NCBI RefSeq assembly: GCF_002939985.1
Contig: NZ_MDFM01000005.1
Span: 1 to 61,505, forward strand
Length of the DNA: 61,505 nt
Reading direction: 5' to 3'
Source: Xanthomonas hortorum pv. cynarae
GTDB lineage: Bacteria > Pseudomonadota > Gammaproteobacteria > Xanthomonadales > Xanthomonadaceae
Both the position numbers and the translations under genes were made by a program. Under the pieces are notes generated by a model. It saw nothing but the letters and a program-made list of their open reading frames with translations. It made no database searches and was not told where the DNA came from. Of this stretch, positions 44,653 through 55,860 are shown one piece after another; positions within the stretch are counted from its first letter, which is position 1; the number at the start of each line of letters is the position of its first letter.

Positions 44653-47600
44653 TCATGCCGGGCGCTCCGAGGTGGAGGCCGGGTTCGCGCCGTCACGGCG
44701 TGCCGCACGCCGTGCACGCCAATCGCGCACGCGCTCGCCGGCGCGTTCCATGTACAGATAGATCACCGGCGTGGTGTACAGCGTCACCAATTGCGACAAC
44801 AGCAGGCCGCCAACGATGGCGATGCCCAGCGGACGCCGCAGCTCCGAGCCGATGCCGGTGCCCAGGGCCAACGGCAAGGCGCCCAGCATCGCGGCGGCGG
44901 TGGTCATCATGATCGGGCGGAAACGCAGCAGGCAGGCGCGCCGGATCGCTTCGTGCGCGTTGGCGCCTTCGCGGCGTGCGTCGATGGCGAAGTCGATCAT
45001 CATGATCGCGTTCTTCTTGACGATGCCGATCAGCAGCACGATGCCGACGATGCCGTCCACCGACAGGCTCAGCCCGCACATCATCAACGCCAGCAGCGCG
45101 CCGACACCGGCCGGCGGCAGCGTGGAGATGATCGTCAGCGGGTGGATGTAGCTCTCGTAGAGCACGCCCAGCACGATGTAGATCACCACGATCGAGGCCA
45201 GCAGCAGCCACACGATATCGGTCTGGCTGCCGGTGAATTCGGCCGCCTTGCCGACGAACGCCGCATGCACCTGGGTCGGAATCTTGAGGTCTTCGCGCGC
45301 CTGTTCGATCGCTTCCACCGCCTGCGACAGCGAATGGCCCGGCGCCAGATTGAACGAGACCGTCACCGCCGGCAGCTGTTGCTGATGGCTCACCACCAAC
45401 GGCGTGTTGGTGACCTTGGCCTCGGCCAGTGCGGCCAGCGGAATGATGCTGCCGGCACCGACCACGATGCCGGTGTTCTGCGCGCCCACGCCGGTGGCGG
45501 TGGACGAGTTGGACGAGCTCACCTGGCCGAAGCTGGTCGCATTGGTGCCGGTCAACGCGCCGCTGCCATTGCTGGCCACCGCCAGCTGATTCATCAATGC
45601 GGTGCTGCTGCGGAATTCCGGCGCCACTTCCAGCACCACCCGGTATTGATTGAGCTCGGTGAAGATGGTGGAGATCTGGCGCTGGCCGAAGGCGTCGTAC
45701 AGCGTGTCGTCGATGGTCTGCATCGGCACGCCCAGCATGCTGGCCTTGTCGCGGTCGATGGTCAGTTCCAGCGCACGCCCCTGGTTGGCCAGGTTGTTGT
45801 CCACGTCGGCCAACTCGGGCAGCTTGCGCATCGCCTCGGTCATGCGTGCGGCCCAGGTGGCCAGCTCGGCGCTGTCCACATCCGACATCGAATACTGGTA
45901 TTCGGTGGCGGCCACGCGGGTGTCCAGGGTGACGTCCTGCACCGGCTTGAGGAACAGCGCCACGCCCGGAATGCCGGACACCGCTTTCTGCAGGCGCGGC
46001 AGCACTTCATCCAGGTTGTCGCGGTCGCCGCGCGTCTTCAGCACGATCGAGAGCTGGCCCTGGTTGATGGTGGGGTTCATCGAGCCGGCGCCGATGAAGG
46101 CCGCCACACCGGTCACTGCCGGGTCTTTCTGCAGCGCCGCGGCTACCGCCTGGGTGCGCTGCTGCATCTGCGGGAAGGCCACGTTCTGATCGGCCTGCAC
46201 CACGCCGGTGATCAGGCCGGTGTCCTGCTCCGGCAGCAGGCCTTTGGGGATCGCGATGTACAGCACCACGGTCAGCGCCACCGCACCGATCGCCACCGCC
46301 AAAGTCAGCGGCTGATGCGCCAGGACCCAGTCCAGGCTGCGCTCGTAGGTGCCCACCGTGCGCGTCCACAAGTTGGTCTTGCCGGCTGCGGCGGCACGCT
46401 CGTGCGCATCTTCGCCCTCGGGCAAGGCGTCTGGCTTGAGCAGGTAGGCGCACATCATCGGCGTCAGCGTCAGCGACACCAGCATCGAGATCGTCACCGC
46501 AATCGACAGCACCCACGCAAACTCATGGAACAGGCGCCCGGTGACACCCGGCATCAGCAGCAGCGGCAGGAACACCGCCACCAGCGACACGGTCAGCGAC
46601 AACACGGTGAAGCCGATCTGCTTGGCGCCGATCTCGGCCGCTTCCGGCCCGCTCTTGCCTTGTTCGATGTAGCGCACGATGTTTTCGATCATGACGATCG
46701 CATCGTCGACCACGAATCCGGTTGCCACCACCAGCGCCATCAGCGACAGGTTGTCCAGCGACATGCCCGCAAACGCCATCACCCCGAAGGTGCCGGCCAG
46801 CGACAGCGGCACCGCCACCGAGGGAATGATGGTGGCCCACAGCCGGCGCAGGAACACGAAGATCACCGCCACCACCAGGAAGATGGTCAGCACCAAGGTG
46901 AACTTCACTTCATGCACGGAGGCGCGGATGGTTTCGGTGCGGTCGGCGAACACTTCCAGATGCACATCGGCCGGCAACACCGCCTGCAGCTGCGGCAGGA
47001 TGCTGCGAATCTGCTCCACCGTCTGCACGATGTTGGCGCCGGGCTGGCGGCGGATTTCCAGCAGCACTGCCGGTTTGCCATCGGCCCAGGCGGCGAGCTG
47101 ATCGTTTTCCACACCGTCGACCACGTTGGCCACATCGGCCAGCCGCACCGGGCGGCCATTGCTGTAGCTGATGATGGTCTCGCGGTACTGCGCCGCATCG
47201 GTGAGCTGGTCGTTGGTGCCGATGCTGTAGGACTGGGTCTTGCCATTGAGCGAGCCCTTGGGCGCGCTGACATTGGTCTGGGTCAGCGCGCTGCGCAGCG
47301 ACTCCATGGTCAGGCCCATGTTCGACAACTGCGCCGGGTTGACCTGGATGCGCACCGCAGGCCGCACATTGCCGGCGATCGACACCAGGCCCACGCCCGG
47401 CACCTGCGACAGGCGCTGGGCCAGGATCGCGTCGGCATAACGGTTGACCTCGCGCAGCGGCAGCGAGTCGGAGGTGAGCTTGAGCGTGAGGATGGCCGCG
47501 TCGGCCGGATTGACCCGGTTATAGACCGGCTGGTACGGCAGCGACGAGGGCAGGGTGGCCTGGCGGATCGCCGCCTGCACGTCCTGCGCGGCGATGTCGA

Positions 47601-47901
47601 TGTCGCGGTCCATCGAGAACTGCAGAATGATCGTGGACAGGCCTGCCGACGAATCGGAGGTCATCATCTGCAGCCCGGAGATCTGCCCGAGCTGGCGTTC
47701 CAGCGGTGTGGTCACCAGGGAGGCCATGGTGGTGGCATTGGCGCCCGGGTACTGGGTGGAGACGACCAGGCTGGGCGCGTCGATTTCCGGTAGTGCGGAG
47801 ACCGGCAGTTGCCGGTAGCCCAGGATGCCCAGCAGCAGGATGCCCGCCATCAACAACGAGGTGGCGATGGGACGGCGGATGAAGATGGTCGAAAAGCCCA
47901 C
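44653..47901 (-). CDS. mdtB: RND multidrug efflux permease (MdtB-like)
   Basis: This pump of 1082 residues begins with the GTG-started MGFSTIFIRRPIATSLLMAG and keeps the relay Asp pair in GFVVDDAIVMIEN. AAGGA lies about nine bases before the GTG at 47901. A TTG nine codons earlier is less likely. Compared with the usual MdtB layout it carries a Ser/Thr/Asn/Gly-rich stretch near DNA 45450-45580 (NGSGALTGTNATSF and onwards) in the second periplasmic loop, before the IIPLAALAEA block. It follows the adaptor gene by 93 bp and precedes the MdtC-like gene. Confidence 0.92.
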   Translation of the reverse strand: MGFSTIFIRRPIATSLLMAGILLLGILGYRQLPVSALPEIDAPSLVVSTQYPGANATTMASLVTTPLERQLGQISGLQMMTSDSSAGLSTIILQFSMDRDIDIAAQDVQAAIRQATLPSSLPYQPVYNRVNPADAAILTLKLTSDSLPLREVNRYADAILAQRLSQVPGVGLVSIAGNVRPAVRIQVNPAQLSNMGLTMESLRSALTQTNVSAPKGSLNGKTQSYSIGTNDQLTDAAQYRETIISYSNGRPVRLADVANVVDGVENDQLAAWADGKPAVLLEIRRQPGANIVQTVEQIRSILPQLQAVLPADVHLEVFADRTETIRASVHEVKFTLVLTIFLVVAVIFVFLRRLWATIIPSVAVPLSLAGTFGVMAFAGMSLDNLSLMALVVATGFVVDDAIVMIENIVRYIEQGKSGPEAAEIGAKQIGFTVLSLTVSLVAVFLPLLLMPGVTGRLFHEFAWVLSIAVTISMLVSLTLTPMMCAYLLKPDALPEGEDAHERAAAAGKTNLWTRTVGTYERSLDWVLAHQPLTLAVAIGAVALTVVLYIAIPKGLLPEQDTGLITGVVQADQNVAFPQMQQRTQAVAAALQKDPAVTGVAAFIGAGSMNPTINQGQLSIVLKTRGDRDNLDEVLPRLQKAVSGIPGVALFLKPVQDVTLDTRVAATEYQYSMSDVDSAELATWAARMTEAMRKLPELADVDNNLANQGRALELTIDRDKASMLGVPMQTIDDTLYDAFGQRQISTIFTELNQYRVVLEVAPEFRSSTALMNQLAVASNGSGALTGTNATSFGQVSSSNSSTATGVGAQNTGIVVGAGSIIPLAALAEAKVTNTPLVVSHQQQLPAVTVSFNLAPGHSLSQAVEAIEQAREDLKIPTQVHAAFVGKAAEFTGSQTDIVWLLLASIVVIYIVLGVLYESYIHPLTIISTLPPAGVGALLALMMCGLSLSVDGIVGIVLLIGIVKKNAIMMIDFAIDARREGANAHEAIRRACLLRFRPIMMTTAAAMLGALPLALGTGIGSELRRPLGIAIVGGLLLSQLVTLYTTPVIYLYMERAGERVRDWRARRAARRDGANPASTSERPA

Positions 47902-47994
47902 GGGGGGAATCCTTGCTGAAGACGTCAATCGGTGCCGGCGCGCAATGCGCCGAGGCGCACCGGCGACGGAAATCCCGTCGCCGGTGATCGCGAG

Positions 47995-49236
47995 TTAGCG
48001 CGGGCCGCCGCCGCTGCGTCGGCCGCCGGCGCCGCCACGGCTCTTGTCCTGCGCGGCCTTGAGTTCGGCCTCGGTCGGCTCCGGCGGGGTTTCGCCCGGC
48101 TTGAGCGCGCTGACCTTGCTGCCCGGCTTGAGCCGGAACTGGCCTTCGGTCACTACGCGCTCGCCTGGCTTGAGGCCCTTGGTGACCTGCACATGGCTGT
48201 CGTCCACTTCCACGCCCTGCACCACGGTGCGCATCTGCGCGGTGTTGTCGCTGCCGACCACGTAGACGTAATCGCCGTCCGGACCGCGCTGCACGGCCTG
48301 GGTCGGCACCACGGTGCCGCCGGAGATGGTGCGCAGCTGCAGGCGCACATTGACGAACTGGCCCGGCCACAAGGCGTTGTCGGTGTTGGCGAAGATCGCA
48401 CGCGCACCGAAGGTGCCGCTGTCGGCGGCGATGCGATTGTCGATCACCTCCAGCTTGCCGTCGCCGCTGATCACGTGCGCATCGCCGCGATCCAGCGCCG
48501 CCACATCCAGCGGGGCGGCCGCCTGGCCGCTGCGCACCGCCTGCAACTCGCGCTCGGGCAGGTTGAAGGACACGTAGATCGGGCGGATCTGGGTCAGGGT
48601 GACGATGGTGGAGGTGCTGCTGACGATATTGCCCACGTCCACGCCGCGGATGCCGGCAATGCCGTCGATCGGCGCCAGGATGCGGGTGAACTGCAACTGC
48701 ACCTGGGCCGCGCGCATCTGCGCATCGTTGGCCGACACCGCTGCCTCGTACTGCGCCACCTGGTTGCGCTGGGTGTCCAGATCGGTGCGCGAGACGTACT
48801 GCTTGTAGGCCGGATCGTTGGAGCGCTGGTAGTTGACCCGCGCGGTGGCCAGCAGCGCCTGGTTCTGGCGCTTGGCCGCCAGCGACTGGTCATAGCTGGC
48901 CTGCAGGCTGCGTGGATCGATCTGCGCCAGCAGCTGGCCCTTCTTCACTTCCTGGCCCTCCTGGAAGTTCAGGCTCATCAGCTGGCCGCCGACCTGCGGG
49001 CTGACCGTGACCGTGTTGAGCGCGGTGACCGTGCCCAACGCGCTGGCGTAAACCGGCACGTCCTGGGTGGTGGCAGCCACCACCGTGACCGGCACCGGGC
49101 CGTGCTCTTCGCTGCCGCTGCCGTCCGGCGCGCCGGCGCGCTTGCCGTGATTGCCCCCACCGAACATGCGCATTGCAACGAACACCACGACAAGCACCGC
49201 TACGACCAGCAGTGTGATCTTCCAAAAACGCGACAT
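47995..49236 (-). CDS. mdtA: RND efflux periplasmic adaptor (MdtA-like membrane fusion protein)
   Basis: This 413-residue adaptor connects the inner-membrane pumps to an outer-membrane channel. It has one N-terminal membrane segment (about 6-24), a barrel-sandwich hybrid domain (TALNTVTVSPQVGGQL), a helical hairpin (about 95-165) and beta-barrel parts. Typical blocks are RILAPIDGIAGIRGVDVGNIV and YVSFNLPERELQAVR. The C-terminal tail is Gly/Arg-rich (SRGGAGGRRSGGGPR). ATG 49236 has AGGAG eight bases upstream, which decides it over a longer frame. It is the first gene of the efflux operon. Confidence 0.92.
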   Translation of the reverse strand: MSRFWKITLLVVAVLVVVFVAMRMFGGGNHGKRAGAPDGSGSEEHGPVPVTVVAATTQDVPVYASALGTVTALNTVTVSPQVGGQLMSLNFQEGQEVKKGQLLAQIDPRSLQASYDQSLAAKRQNQALLATARVNYQRSNDPAYKQYVSRTDLDTQRNQVAQYEAAVSANDAQMRAAQVQLQFTRILAPIDGIAGIRGVDVGNIVSSTSTIVTLTQIRPIYVSFNLPERELQAVRSGQAAAPLDVAALDRGDAHVISGDGKLEVIDNRIAADSGTFGARAIFANTDNALWPGQFVNVRLQLRTISGGTVVPTQAVQRGPDGDYVYVVGSDNTAQMRTVVQGVEVDDSHVQVTKGLKPGERVVTEGQFRLKPGSKVSALKPGETPPEPTEAELKAAQDKSRGGAGGRRSGGGPR

Positions 49237-49492
49237 GCGACAACTCCTGAGGGCGGGCCGGGCGCTGATGCGACCGTGGGGCAGCTGTGCGAAGCATATC
49301 GTTGCGCCCCACCAATTGAGCGTTACTGAAGTAACGGCTCGCCAGGCGAAACGGCCACGACGTTCACAGATGCAGTACAGCGGCAACGCACCACGGTCGC
49401 CACGGTTGACCGGCGGGCTGAATCGGGCACCACCGCAGCCCGCCAGCTGCGCCGGTGCACTACATTAAGCAACCATCTTTAGAGGATTCTCG

Positions 49493-50809
49493 ATGCGCCA
49501 CTCCCGCCTGCTGACCAGCGCGCTGTTGCTCGCCCTGCCCACGCTCGCCGCCGCCCAGGCCGCGCCCCGGCCCGAAGTGCAGGCCGCCGCCGCGCCGTTG
49601 CAGAGCAAGCTGGTGCAGTGGCGCCGCGACTTCCACCAGCATCCGGAACTGTCCAACCGCGAGGAGCGCACCGCCGCCACGGTGGCCGCGCAGCTGCGCA
49701 AGCTCGGCCTCAAGCCGCGCACCGGCATCGCCCATCACGGCGTGGTGGCCATCATCAAGGGCGGCAAACCGGGTCCCAAGATCGCCTTGCGCGCGGATAT
49801 GGACGCACTGCCGGTGAAAGAGCAGACCGGCCTGCCGTATGCCTCCAAGGTCACCGCCGAGTACCGCGGCGAGCAGGTCGGGGTGATGCACGCCTGCGGC
49901 CATGATGCACACACCGCGATCCTGCTCGGCGTGGCCGAAGCGCTGGTCGGCATGCGCGAGCAGCTGCCCGGCGAAGTGATGCTGATCTTCCAGCCCTCCG
50001 AAGAAGGCGCCCCCGGCAACGAAGAGGGCGGCGCCTCGCTGATGCTCAAGGAAGGCCTGTTCGCCGACTTCAAGCCGCAGGCGGTGTTCGGCCTGCATGT
50101 GTTCTCCAGCGTGCAGGCCGGCAAGATCGCGGTGCGTAGCGGCCCGCTGATGGCGGCCTCGGACCGGTTTGCGATCAAGATGATCGGCCGCCAGACGCAT
50201 GGCTCGGCGCCGTGGAACGGCATCGACCCGATCGTGGCCAGCGCCGACATGATCGGCGCCGCGCAGACCGTGATCAGCCGCCGCGCCAACCTGTCCAAAC
50301 AACCGGCGGTGTTGAGCTTCGGCGCGATCAAGGGCGGCATCCGCTACAACATCATCCCCGACGACGTGGAAATGGTCGGCACCATCCGCACCTTCGACGA
50401 AGCCATGCGCCAGCAGATCTTCGCCGACCTCAAGACGGTGGCCGAGCACACCGCCGTCGCCCACGGGGCCACCGTCGAGGCGCAGGTGCCGGACCAGCCC
50501 GGCAACCCGGCCACGATCAACGACCCGGCACTGACTGCCAAAATGCTGCCCAGCTTGCAGGCCGTGGTGGGCGCCGACAACGTCTACGAGCCGCCGCTGC
50601 AGATGGGCGCGGAAGACTTCTCGTTCTACGCCCAGCAGGTGCCGTCGATGTTCTTCTTCGTCGGCTCCACCGCCAAGGGCATCGACCCAGCGACCGCGCC
50701 CAGCAACCATTCGCCGCAGTTCCTGCTCGACGAGTCGTCGCTGGATGTGGGTTTGCGCGCGCTGTTGCAGGTGTCGCTGGATTATCTGCATCAGGGTGAG
50801 GCTGGCTGA
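49493..50809 (+). CDS. Exported M20-family amidohydrolase
   Basis: This metal-dependent hydrolase (438 residues) has a signal peptide (about 1-21, ending LAAAQA), so it acts in the periplasm. Metal and catalytic motifs are Cys135 and His137 (HACGHDAHT), Glu170/Glu171 (QPSEEGAPGNEEGG) and a GLHVF His. Its nearest relatives are N-acyl-amino acid or hippurate/IAA-amino acid hydrolases. Plant-derived auxin or jasmonate conjugates are possible substrates but are not shown. It is divergent from the efflux adaptor. Confidence 0.92.
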   Translation: MRHSRLLTSALLLALPTLAAAQAAPRPEVQAAAAPLQSKLVQWRRDFHQHPELSNREERTAATVAAQLRKLGLKPRTGIAHHGVVAIIKGGKPGPKIALRADMDALPVKEQTGLPYASKVTAEYRGEQVGVMHACGHDAHTAILLGVAEALVGMREQLPGEVMLIFQPSEEGAPGNEEGGASLMLKEGLFADFKPQAVFGLHVFSSVQAGKIAVRSGPLMAASDRFAIKMIGRQTHGSAPWNGIDPIVASADMIGAAQTVISRRANLSKQPAVLSFGAIKGGIRYNIIPDDVEMVGTIRTFDEAMRQQIFADLKTVAEHTAVAHGATVEAQVPDQPGNPATINDPALTAKMLPSLQAVVGADNVYEPPLQMGAEDFSFYAQQVPSMFFFVGSTAKGIDPATAPSNHSPQFLLDESSLDVGLRALLQVSLDYLHQGEAG

Positions 50810-50813
50810 AACC

Positions 50814-50868
50814 GGGATTCGTGATTCGGGATTAGGGATTCGTGTGCAAGTGCACGATTCCCGCTGTC
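50814..50868. repeat. GGGATT-type repeat after the amidohydrolase gene
   Basis: GGGATTCGTGATTCGGGATT and AGGGATTCG are followed by a reverse arm CGATTCCCG near a GTGCAAGTGCAC palindrome. It lies five bases beyond the stop codon of the M20 gene. It is likely a transcript end and belongs to the same family as the other three copies. Confidence 0.7.
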
Positions 50869-50986
50869 GGTTTGCGGTGATTACGGCGGCGGGCTGTGTG
50901 AAGCCCGCTGCTTCTGTTTGCCCAGGGGGTCGCTCCGGCGGCTGCCATACACCTCACGGCCAGCCCGCTCGCCCTAAAATGGCGGC

Positions 50987-51802
50987 ATGAATACCCCAGA
51001 AGATTCCTCCCTCGGTCGTGAGGTCGCTTACCCCAGCGGCTACGATCCGTCGCTGTTGTTTCCGATTCCGCGCGCGGCCGGGCGCGAGGCGATCGGCCTG
51101 ACCGGCGCGCTGCCCTTTATCGGCCGCGATCGCTGGCACGCCTATGAACTCGGCTGGCTCGATGCACAAGGCAAACCCTGCGTGGCCACCGCCACCTTGC
51201 ATGTGCCCAGCGATTCGCCGTCGTTGATCGAATCCAAGTCGCTCAAGCTGTATCTCAATTCGCTCAACGCCACCCGCTTCAATAGCGCCGAAGCGGTGCG
51301 TACGCGTATTGCCTCCGACCTGTCCACGCGCGCCGGTGCCGATGTGGCGGTGGAATTCGGTCTGCCGCCGATCGATGCGGTGGGCGAGGGCGAATCGATC
51401 GACGCGCTGGATGTCAGCATCGACGACTACGGCCCGCCCAATGTCGCGTATCTCTCAGCGCACGCACAACCAATCGTGGAAGAAGTGCTGACCTCAGCGT
51501 TGCTCAAATCCAATTGCCCTGTCACCGGTCAACCGGATTGGGCCAGCGTCACGCTGCGCTATCGCGGCGCGCCGATCGACCGCGAAGGCCTGTTGCGCTA
51601 TCTGGTGAGTTTCCGCGACCACGCCGAGTTTCATGAGCAATGCGTGGAGCGCATCTTCCATGACGTGCTGATCCGCTGCGCGCCCGAGTGGTTGGTGGTG
51701 GAGGCGCGTTATACCCGTCGTGGCGGACTGGACATCAACCCATTGCGCAGTTCGCCCAGCGTGCCGACACCGCTGTCGATTTTCCGCGATCTGCGCCAAT
51801 AG
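50987..51802 (+). CDS. queF: NADPH-dependent 7-cyano-7-deazaguanine reductase QueF
   Basis: QueF reduces preQ0 to preQ1 in queuosine synthesis for tRNA. The 271-residue protein is the longer two-lobed QueF type. The catalytic Cys177 and Asp184 are in [15 protein letters not shown]. The NADPH/preQ0 recognition motif ESKSLKLYL is at about 82-90, and a late [13 protein letters not shown] is also typical. ATG 50987 is the natural start. It stands alone between the M20 gene and a LysM gene. Confidence 0.96.
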   Translation: MNTPEDSSLGREVAYPSGYDPSLLFPIPRAAGREAIGLTGALPFIGRDRWHAYELGWLDAQGKPCVATATLHVPSDSPSLIESKSLKLYLNSLNATRFNSAEAVRTRIASDLSTRAGADVAVEFGLPPIDAVGEGESIDALDVSIDDYGPPNVAYLSAHAQPIVEEVLTSALLKSNCPVTGQPDWASVTLRYRGAPIDREGLLRYLVSFRDHAEFHEQCVERIFHDVLIRCAPEWLVVEARYTRRGGLDINPLRSSPSVPTPLSIFRDLRQ

Positions 51803-51905
51803 CCGGCCGTGTTGGAGGATCGCGCCAGCTTCACGGCGGCGCGATCCACGCTTAACGGCGCTCCGCGCACCCTGCAGTCATCGTGACGCACGCAGGACGG
51901 CAGCA

Positions 51906-52199
51906 ATGAGTGTCGACAAGAAAGCAGATTTTTCCAACGTAACCTCCTCGGTCGACAGCACCGCCAATGTCACGCCAGCGCCGGATTTTTCCAACGTCCG
52001 CAGCAGCGTGCAAAGCACGGCGCAGATCGTCGAAGAGACGGTGACCGTGCAGGCAGGCGACAGCCTTTCCAGTATTGCCAAACGCCATTACGGCGACGGC
52101 AATCTGTGGCCGCGCATTTTCGAGGCCAATCGCGAGACGCTCAAGGATCCGGACAAGATTTTTCCGGGGCAGGTGTTGCATTTACCACTAAAGGCATAA
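51906..52199 (+). CDS. LysM-domain protein (97 residues)
   Basis: This small protein has a C-terminal LysM domain (about residues 46-97: [40 protein letters not shown]). The N-terminal half has two copies of DFSNV...SSV.ST, so it looks internally duplicated. There is no signal peptide, so it may be cytoplasmic like the YgaU/LysM family. ATG 51906 is used; an upstream extension overlaps queF and reads poorly. It precedes a lipoprotein gene by 93 bp. Confidence 0.82.
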   Translation: MSVDKKADFSNVTSSVDSTANVTPAPDFSNVRSSVQSTAQIVEETVTVQAGDSLSSIAKRHYGDGNLWPRIFEANRETLKDPDKIFPGQVLHLPLKA

Positions 52200-52292
52200 G
52201 CGCACGCCTGGTTAGCCGATCGCTGGCTTGGTGATCTATTGCACTCAACGCATTCTTCAAGAAACCCCATTCGTTTATCCGGAGATTCATTC

Positions 52293-52847
52293 ATGCGTAC
52301 TAAAGCCGTTTCAAGCACGCTCGCCATTGCTCTTGTCGGCGTGCTCGCACTATCAGGTTGCAAGAAAGAAGAAGATGCCAGCGTGTCGAAGGATCCCACC
52401 TCCGGTGCCGCCACCGAAGCGATGCCCGGCCCGGCTGGCACGCCGCCTGCGAGCGATCAGGCTGGCCAGAGCACTGCCACCGGTGCTGCCAGTACCGACA
52501 GTGCTTCCGCAACCGGTGCGGCGGTGACGGTATCCAGCGTCGCGGTCGGCACCACTGCTGCCGCAGACAAGACAGTGACCCCGTCGGCCAATATCACCAG
52601 CAAAGACACCATCATCGTCTCGGTGAAAACCGATGGCAGCGCGAGCAACGTGCCGGTCGCAGCCAAGCTCACTTACCAGGATGGTCAGATCGCCGGCGAG
52701 CAGAACGCTACCTTGACCACCACCGGCGCAGAAACCACCAACCTCAGCTTCAGCAAGCCCGACGGCTGGCCGGCTGGCACCTACACCGCGCAGGTGATGG
52801 TGGATGGCAAGCCGGCAGGTAATCCGCAGACCATTACGGTCAAGTAA
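52293..52847 (+). CDS. Lipoprotein of unknown function with Ala/Thr/Ser-rich linker
   Basis: The 184-residue protein has a lipobox ALSGC with Cys23, followed by KKEEDAS. A low-complexity Ala/Ser/Thr/Gly linker runs to about residue 100. A C-terminal beta domain (TIIVSVKTDGSASNVPVAAKL, WPAGTYTAQVMVDGKPAGNP) looks Ig-like. I do not recognise a family. ATG 52293 follows GGAGATTC. It is closed by a candidate RNA and a strong terminator. Confidence 0.75.
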   Translation: MRTKAVSSTLAIALVGVLALSGCKKEEDASVSKDPTSGAATEAMPGPAGTPPASDQAGQSTATGAASTDSASATGAAVTVSSVAVGTTAAADKTVTPSANITSKDTIIVSVKTDGSASNVPVAAKLTYQDGQIAGEQNATLTTTGAETTNLSFSKPDGWPAGTYTAQVMVDGKPAGNPQTITVK

Positions 52848-52885
52848 GACAAGCGCGAGGAAGCATGCTGCATGTAGACGCGTAT

Positions 52886-53018
52886 GTTGGCGGAGCAGGG
52901 CGGTAACACACTGGCCCGCCAACATGTTGGTCAACAGGGCGATCACTTCGTCTCTGTTCTTCCAGCAAGCCATCAAGCGGTAAGCCATCAGGGCGCGATC
53001 ACACGATCGCGCCTTTTT
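52886..53018 (+). ncRNA. Candidate small RNA or 3' UTR element ending in a strong terminator
   Basis: TTGGCGG (52887-52893) pairs with CCGCCAA (52916-52922) in a first hairpin. The segment ends in a 9-bp perfect hairpin GGCGCGATC/GATCGCGCC with ACAC loop (52992-53013) and TTTTT. There is no credible frame. It may be an independent sRNA or the structured 3' end of the lipoprotein transcript. I saw no clear promoter. Confidence 0.35.
52992..53018 (+). terminator. Intrinsic terminator upstream of icd
   Basis: A nine-base perfect stem (GGCGCGATC and complement) with an ACAC loop is followed by TTTTT. It ends the transcript from the lipoprotein gene or a small RNA and isolates icd. Confidence 0.92.
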
Positions 53019-53148
53019 GCTGCGCCACGTTGTGACGCGACACATTCGTTACAGCTGCATCCATGTCGATTGGCCGGGTCACGGGATGGAGCATCCGCCT
53101 GTGGTCGCTTTACCCGGGCGCGGCTCAGACGCGACAATGCCGTGCTGA

Positions 53149-55500
<2,352 letters not shown>

Positions 55501-55552
55501 TCCTGATGGCTGAAGCCGCCTTCTGAGGCGGCCTGTCCGCATGCATGTCCCC

Positions 55553-55587
55553 ACGACCCGCTTCGTTCGAAGCGGGTCGTTCTGTTT
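55553..55587 (+). terminator. Intrinsic terminator of icd
   Basis: A perfect 13-bp stem (ACGACCCGCTTCG and complement, 55553-55580) with a two-base loop is followed by TCTGTTT. An additional small stem GCCGCC/GGCGGC precedes it. It lies about 50 bp after the icd stop codon. Confidence 0.88.
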
Positions 55588-55860
55588 CCGCGACACCGAT
55601 GAGAAGGCCGCCAGGGTGCGATCGCGTATGCCGTCGCTAACGCCGACCATCGCCAACCATTGGCGTGCTCGTCCATGTCAATACGCTGTAAGACACACAC
55701 TTGAGCGTTCGGCTGGATCGTTGGATCCATGGATATGGGCACGATGGAGGATAAAAACCGGATCCATCGATGCATGGCCGGTTGGGACAAACGCGACCAG
55801 CATTGGCTTACTCGGTAAACCGCCGGGCAACGATCAACGCGATACAAGGGAGTCTTCCCG
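55588..55860. other. Promoter-containing spacer upstream of the metacaspase gene
   Basis: This 273-bp, lower-GC stretch has no supported gene. It begins just after the icd terminator, so the metacaspase should have its own promoter here. GGGAGTCTTCCCG sits immediately before the start codon; the GGGAG could serve as the ribosome site. Confidence 0.5.

Noticed and set aside
44791..47793. A 1000-codon open frame antisense to the MdtB-like pump, and similar long frames antisense to the MdtC-like pump
   Set aside because: Composition is dominated by His, Gln, Arg and Gly with no hydrophobic core. This is the shadow expected from a high-GC third codon position of the real pump genes.
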